From positions 4,899,001-4,963,000 of the forward strand of contig NZ_FMHW01000002.1 of assembly GCF_900090325.1 (NCBI RefSeq): a DNA stretch of 64,000 nt. Reading direction: 5' to 3'. The notes under the pieces are model-generated. The model was not told where the DNA came from and ran no database searches. It worked only from the letters and a program-made list of their open reading frames with translations. Origin of the DNA: Micromonospora pallida (lineage in GTDB: Bacteria > Actinomycetota > Actinomycetes > Mycobacteriales > Micromonosporaceae). The position numbers were made by a program, and so were the translations under genes. Shown here one piece after another: positions 60,746 to 64,000 of the stretch. How positions within the stretch are numbered: position 1 is the first letter of the stretch; each line of letters begins with the position of its first letter.

Positions 60746-61054
60746 ATGGCGTTCGAGGTCGAAGCTGCGACCCTGCATACTGCCGCGAGTGACGTGCGCT
60801 CCACGCGCAGTGAGGTCGACGGCGAGCTGAAGAAGCTTTGGAACGTCGTCGACGACCTGGCTATCGCCTGGAAGGGCGGGGCGTCCACGGGATTCCAGCA
60901 GCTCATGCAGCGGTGGAACGAGGACACCACCAAGCTGCTGACGGCGATGGACAACATCGCCGACCTGCTTGACAAGTCGGGCACCACGCACCAGGTGAAC
61001 GACGAAGAGCAGCAGCAGATGCTGGACAAGTTCCACGCTGCCCTGAACCCGTGA
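60746..61054 (+). CDS. WXG100-family protein (EsxB-like)
   Basis: 102 residues in a helix-turn-helix with AIAWKGGASTGFQQ (WxG at about residues 39-41). The C-terminal HQVND aligns with the place where YxxxD/E usually lies, here with His in place of Tyr. Forms the presumed heterodimer with the next gene and is recognised by EccC. ATG with GAAGGGTGTGAAGC upstream. Confidence 0.93.
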   Translation: MAFEVEAATLHTAASDVRSTRSEVDGELKKLWNVVDDLAIAWKGGASTGFQQLMQRWNEDTTKLLTAMDNIADLLDKSGTTHQVNDEEQQQMLDKFHAALNP

Positions 61055-61079
61055 CCAGGCGACAGCAGAGGGGTACATC

Positions 61080-61358
61080 GTGACGATCAAGGTTGACTAC
61101 GCGGTCCTCGAGGCCAGCAACGCGCAGATGCAGACCATCTCGCGGACCATCGACGAGAAGCTCGACACGCTCCGGCAGATGCTCTCCAAGCTCCAGTGGG
61201 ACGGCGAGGACCGGGTCTCCTACGAGCAGCACCAGGGCCAGTGGGACGCCGCTGTCCGGGACATCAACAAGATCCTGAACGACATCGGCGGCGCGGTCGG
61301 CATCGCCCGCGAAAACTACGTGTCCACCGAGATGAGCAACTCGAAGATGTGGCACTGA
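61080..61358 (+). CDS. WXG100-family protein (EsxA-like)
   Basis: 92 residues, with LQWDGEDRVSYEQHQ (WxG at about 40-42) and the C-terminal YVSTE (YxxxE export signal at about 80-84). GTG start, 25 bp after the preceding gene. Partner of the EsxB-like protein. Confidence 0.93.
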   Translation: MTIKVDYAVLEASNAQMQTISRTIDEKLDTLRQMLSKLQWDGEDRVSYEQHQGQWDAAVRDINKILNDIGGAVGIARENYVSTEMSNSKMWH

Positions 61359-61416
61359 GATATTCGCCAGCGCGGCTCCGGTCCGGCTCGACCGGCCGGA
61401 GCCGCACTGTGTCGGG

Positions 61417-61470
61417 GGTGGTGCCGCACGATGTCGAGGTGGTACCGCACGGTGTCGAGGTGGTTCGGTG
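61417..61470. repeat. 21-bp tandem repeat upstream of mycP
   Basis: Two near-identical 21-bp units at 61417-61437 and 61438-61458 (core GGTGGT-CCGCAC-TGTCGA) and a partial third. Located between the esx pair and mycP; no ORF reading is favoured. Confidence 0.7.
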
Positions 61471-61483
61471 TCCGGGGAGAACG

Positions 61484-62893
61484 ATGCGTAGGAGAGACGG
61501 CTTCCGCGCGGGCCGACGGTCCGCGGCGGCGCTGCTGGCCGCACTGGTCGCCACCGGCACCGGTCTGCTGGCCGCTCCCGGACCGGCCCACGCCGAGACC
61601 GTTCGCGGGTACCAGTGGTACCTGGACACGTTGCGGATCGCCGAGGCGCACAAGCTGACCAAGGGACGCGGCGTCACCGTCGCGGTGATCGACGGTGGGG
61701 TGGACGCCTCCCACCCGGACCTGCGCGGCCAGGTGCTGCCCGGGCACGGGATCGGCGGCGACGCTGCCGCCGACGGTCGCCGGGACGACAACCGCATCGG
61801 GCACGGCACCGGCATGGCGGGTCTGATCGCCGGCCGGGGCGGGGGCACCGACCGGCTGCTGGGCATCGCCCCGGCGGCGAAGATCCTGCCGGTGTCGGTC
61901 GGCGCCCAATTCGACCCGGGTGAACTGCCCACCGCGATCCGCTGGGCGGTGGACAACGGCGCCGACGTGATCAACCTGTCGCTCGGCACCTCCGGCCGAC
62001 CCGACCAGGCCGAAATCGACGCGGTCCGGCACGCCCTGGACAACGACGTCGTGGTGGTCGCCTCGGCCGGCAACCGGGAGCAGGGCGACATCGGCGTGGT
62101 GTCACCGGCCAACATCCCGGGTGTCGTCGCGGTCTCCGGTCTCACCAAGAGCGGCGTGTTCCACGACGGTTCGACCCGGGGCCCCGAGGTGGTGCTGGCC
62201 GCCCCGCAGGAGCAGGTCATCAGCCCCCGCCCGTACGCGGTCTCGAAGAACGGCTACGGCCTGACCAGCGGCACCAGCGACTCCGCCGCCATCGTCTCCG
62301 GGGTGGCGGCGCTGGTGCGGTCCCGGTACCCGGACCTCGACGCGGCCAACGTCGTCAACCGGCTGGTCCGAACCGCCGACGACGAGGGCAGCTCGGGGCG
62401 GGACGACCGCTACGGCTTCGGGGCCGTGAACCCGGTGGCCGCGCTGCGTGGCGACGTGCCGGCGGTACGCGGCAATCCGCTGGTGGCGCAGGGGTCGGCG
62501 GCCGATCCGACGGACCCGCCCGCCGACGAGTCGGACGAGCGGGGCATCTACGGATTCAGCGTGACGAACAAGGTGGGTGCGGCACTCCAGGTCGGGCTCT
62601 GCCTGGCGGTGGTGGTCGGCGTGGTCGTCCTCATCGTGCTGGCCCGCCGGTCCGCGCGGCGCCGACCGGCCGGTCTAACGCCGCCTGGTGTACCGCCGCC
62701 CGGTGGCTGGCCGCCGGCCCCCGGCCAACCGCCGGCCGGGCCCGGGTGGCACCCACCGCCGGGTCAGTACCCGGGGTACCCGCCGCCCCCGGCTGCCCAC
62801 CCGGGCCCGCCGGTAGCAGCACCGGCCCGGCCGGACGGCGGCCCGGTGCCACCGGCCCGGCCCGCACCACCGCGCTCCGACGTGGACCACTAG
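61484..62893 (+). CDS. mycP: Type VII secretion-associated serine protease (mycosin)
   Basis: A 469-residue subtilisin-like protease, exported and anchored. Signal peptide at about 1-36 (ALLAALVATGTGLLAA..AHA), catalytic Asp in VAVIDGGVD (about 64-72), His in GHGTGMAG (about 106-113), Ser in SGTSDSAAIVSG (about 261-272), one C-terminal transmembrane helix (about 367-388) and a Pro-rich cytosolic tail. ATG with GGGGAGAACG just before it. The open frame upstream runs through the EsxA-like gene in another frame. Confidence 0.95.
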   Translation: MRRRDGFRAGRRSAAALLAALVATGTGLLAAPGPAHAETVRGYQWYLDTLRIAEAHKLTKGRGVTVAVIDGGVDASHPDLRGQVLPGHGIGGDAAADGRRDDNRIGHGTGMAGLIAGRGGGTDRLLGIAPAAKILPVSVGAQFDPGELPTAIRWAVDNGADVINLSLGTSGRPDQAEIDAVRHALDNDVVVVASAGNREQGDIGVVSPANIPGVVAVSGLTKSGVFHDGSTRGPEVVLAAPQEQVISPRPYAVSKNGYGLTSGTSDSAAIVSGVAALVRSRYPDLDAANVVNRLVRTADDEGSSGRDDRYGFGAVNPVAALRGDVPAVRGNPLVAQGSAADPTDPPADESDERGIYGFSVTNKVGAALQVGLCLAVVVGVVVLIVLARRSARRRPAGLTPPGVPPPGGWPPAPGQPPAGPGWHPPPGQYPGYPPPPAAHPGPPVAAPARPDGGPVPPARPAPPRSDVDH

Positions 62894-62938
62894 GGTCCGC
62901 CGCGCGGGACGACACGACAGCCAACGGGGAGGACACGG

Positions 62939-63499
62939 ATGACTGACAGAACTTCACAGCCGGATCAGATCGAGGTCGAGACCCCGCGTATCCCGCTGTC
63001 GCCCACGCTGCCGGTCAGCTTCAACGGCTTCGGCATGGACAACGTCAACCAGGCCCAGACGCCGTCGGACCTGGTCGCCGGCCCGAACGAGGCCGGCGTC
63101 AAGACCGAGTGGGACGCGTCCACCCTGGACGGCGCGATCCAGTGGTTGGAGTCGCACGCCTCCTACCTGCGCCGGCTCTACCACGGCATGGCCGACCTCC
63201 AGGACCTGATGGGTGGTGCGGGGGCGGCTGCCGCCGCCAGCATGCCGTCGGGCGTGAGCGGGGTGCAGAAGAGCCCGCTGGGGGGCTTCCCCTGGGCGGG
63301 TCGGCTGACCCAGAAGCACGCCAACCTCTACAGCGGCACCGAGGCGGGGGTGCTCGACCTGGCCACCCGGCTGGAGGACGCGGTCGAGGTGCTGCGCAAG
63401 GTCAAGCAGAACTACCAGACGGCGGAGCGGGCCAACGAGATGACCGCCGAGCAGATCAGACAGATCTTCGCGGACGTCGCCGGCGGCGACGAGAGCTAG
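62939..63499 (+). CDS. Type VII locus protein, possible substrate
   Basis: 186 residues. A Pro-rich N-terminus (ETPRIPLSPTLPVSF), then helices with DGAIQWLESHASYLRRLYHG and a C-terminal helix (ERANEMTAEQIRQIFADV). Only the helical arrangement and location suggest an esx-associated protein. ATG start, GGGGAGG upstream. Confidence 0.68.
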   Translation: MTDRTSQPDQIEVETPRIPLSPTLPVSFNGFGMDNVNQAQTPSDLVAGPNEAGVKTEWDASTLDGAIQWLESHASYLRRLYHGMADLQDLMGGAGAAAAASMPSGVSGVQKSPLGGFPWAGRLTQKHANLYSGTEAGVLDLATRLEDAVEVLRKVKQNYQTAERANEMTAEQIRQIFADVAGGDES

Positions 63500-63514
63500 G
63501 GCGGGAGCGGCCTG

Positions 63515-64000
63515 ATGGGTGTCAGTTGGGAAGAGATGTGCCAGCAGGTCGTCATCGACGGCCGGCCCGGTGACGTGGCCAGCGCCGCCCTCGGGTGGAC
63601 GGAACTGCTGAAGAACCTGCGCAGCGTCAAGGAGAGCCTGGAGAAGAACTCCGCGGACCTGGGCACGGTCTGGAAGGGCCCGGCGTACGACGCGTTCAAG
63701 ACGCACGTCGGCGAGATCGCCAAGAGCACCGGGGGGTTGATCGACGACGCCGAGGAGGGCGACGGCATCGTCCACTCCCTCAACGCCGCCGCCGACAAGC
63801 TGACCGCGGCGCAGTCGGAGTTCCCGATCCCGGCCTCGTGCGTCAACGACGTGCTGGAGGCCCGCAACGGGCACCTCACCATCGGCATCGGCTTCTTCGA
63901 GGCGAAGGTCGCCCCGGACTTCCTCGGCCTGCTGGACCCGATCGCCGGTCTGGCCGACTGGCTCAACGACCGGACCGACGAGGCCGCCCAGGTCTACAAC
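63515..64000 (+). CDS. WXG100-like larger protein (3' end beyond window)
   Basis: At least 162 residues. MGVSWEEMCQQVVIDG opens it; TVWKGPAYDAFKTH (WxG at about 50-52) marks the helical hairpin; FLGLLDPIAGLADWLNDR follows. The frame is still open at the window end, so it belongs to a larger type VII substrate, perhaps PPE-like. ATG with GGGCGGGAG 9 bases upstream. Confidence 0.75.
   Translation, partial: MGVSWEEMCQQVVIDGRPGDVASAALGWTELLKNLRSVKESLEKNSADLGTVWKGPAYDAFKTHVGEIAKSTGGLIDDAEEGDGIVHSLNAAADKLTAAQSEFPIPASCVNDVLEARNGHLTIGIGFFEAKVAPDFLGLLDPIAGLADWLNDRTDEAAQVYN

Overview
The window is high-GC actinobacterial DNA, most likely from a Micromonospora-like genus of the Micromonosporaceae. Several things point there: very strong G/C third-position bias, many GTG and some TTG starts, leaderless promoters, a mycothiol pathway gene (mca), a type VII secretion locus, and dispersed palindromic repeats. 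This is inferred from sequence character and protein families; no database was searched.

Layout. (1) 1-12.1 kb: the 3' part of a giant zinc-ribbon, many-pass membrane protein; the purine genes purE and purK, bracketed by two inverted copies of one ~65 bp palindromic element; a thioredoxin-fold/six-hairpin protein (DUF255); and a membrane GGDEF-EAL cyclic-di-GMP protein. (2) 12.1-19.7 kb: housekeeping genes in an order resembling mycobacteria: mca, a DUF4307 protein, greA, then threonine dehydratase, a DUF4328 protein, an amidase, metB and a HIT protein. (3) 19.7-22.5 kb: a GNAT enzyme with a 24-bp tandem repeat, msrA, a YCII-family gene and a decayed duplicate of the msrA 3' end. (4) 22.5-28.6 kb: a three-gene cluster for the osmolyte N-acetylglutaminylglutamine amide (asnO, ngg, M42 peptidase), then a promoter, a 12-codon leader ORF with a very strong ribosome-binding site and a nested-hairpin region in front of ribonuclease Z. 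(5) 28.6-40.7 kb: a frameshifted GNAT gene, a 3' tRNA fragment, cystathionine beta-synthase, a YkvA-like protein, two SGNH hydrolases, a thiolase, a BI-1 protein, tRNA-Leu(UAA), a large membrane protein and type II NADH dehydrogenase. (6) 40.1-45.9 kb: one tightly overlapping minus-strand run: dienelactone hydrolase, family 5-like uracil-DNA glycosylase, DUF4129, small membrane protein, MoxR ATPase, DUF58 and a membrane protein. (7) 46.1-48.4 kb: an envelope protein and a PadR regulator paired with a HAAS-domain membrane protein.

(8) 48.5-64 kb: a type VII (ESX-like) secretion locus that runs off the right edge. It has eccB, eccE, eccD, eccC (three ATPase domains), mycosin mycP, a pair of WXG100 proteins, an EspC-like protein, a PPE/EspB-like large substrate, a WXG-like protein fused to membrane segments, a YbaB-like protein, a 36-residue membrane peptide and two further candidate substrates. 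EccB, EccC, EccD and EccE would form the inner-membrane channel, EccC would recruit the WXG100 pair, and the mycosin would act at the outer face. No eccA or espG is visible.

The least explained pieces are the leader ORF and structured region before rnz, the paired palindromes around purEK, the msrA tail duplication and the accessory genes of the secretion locus.
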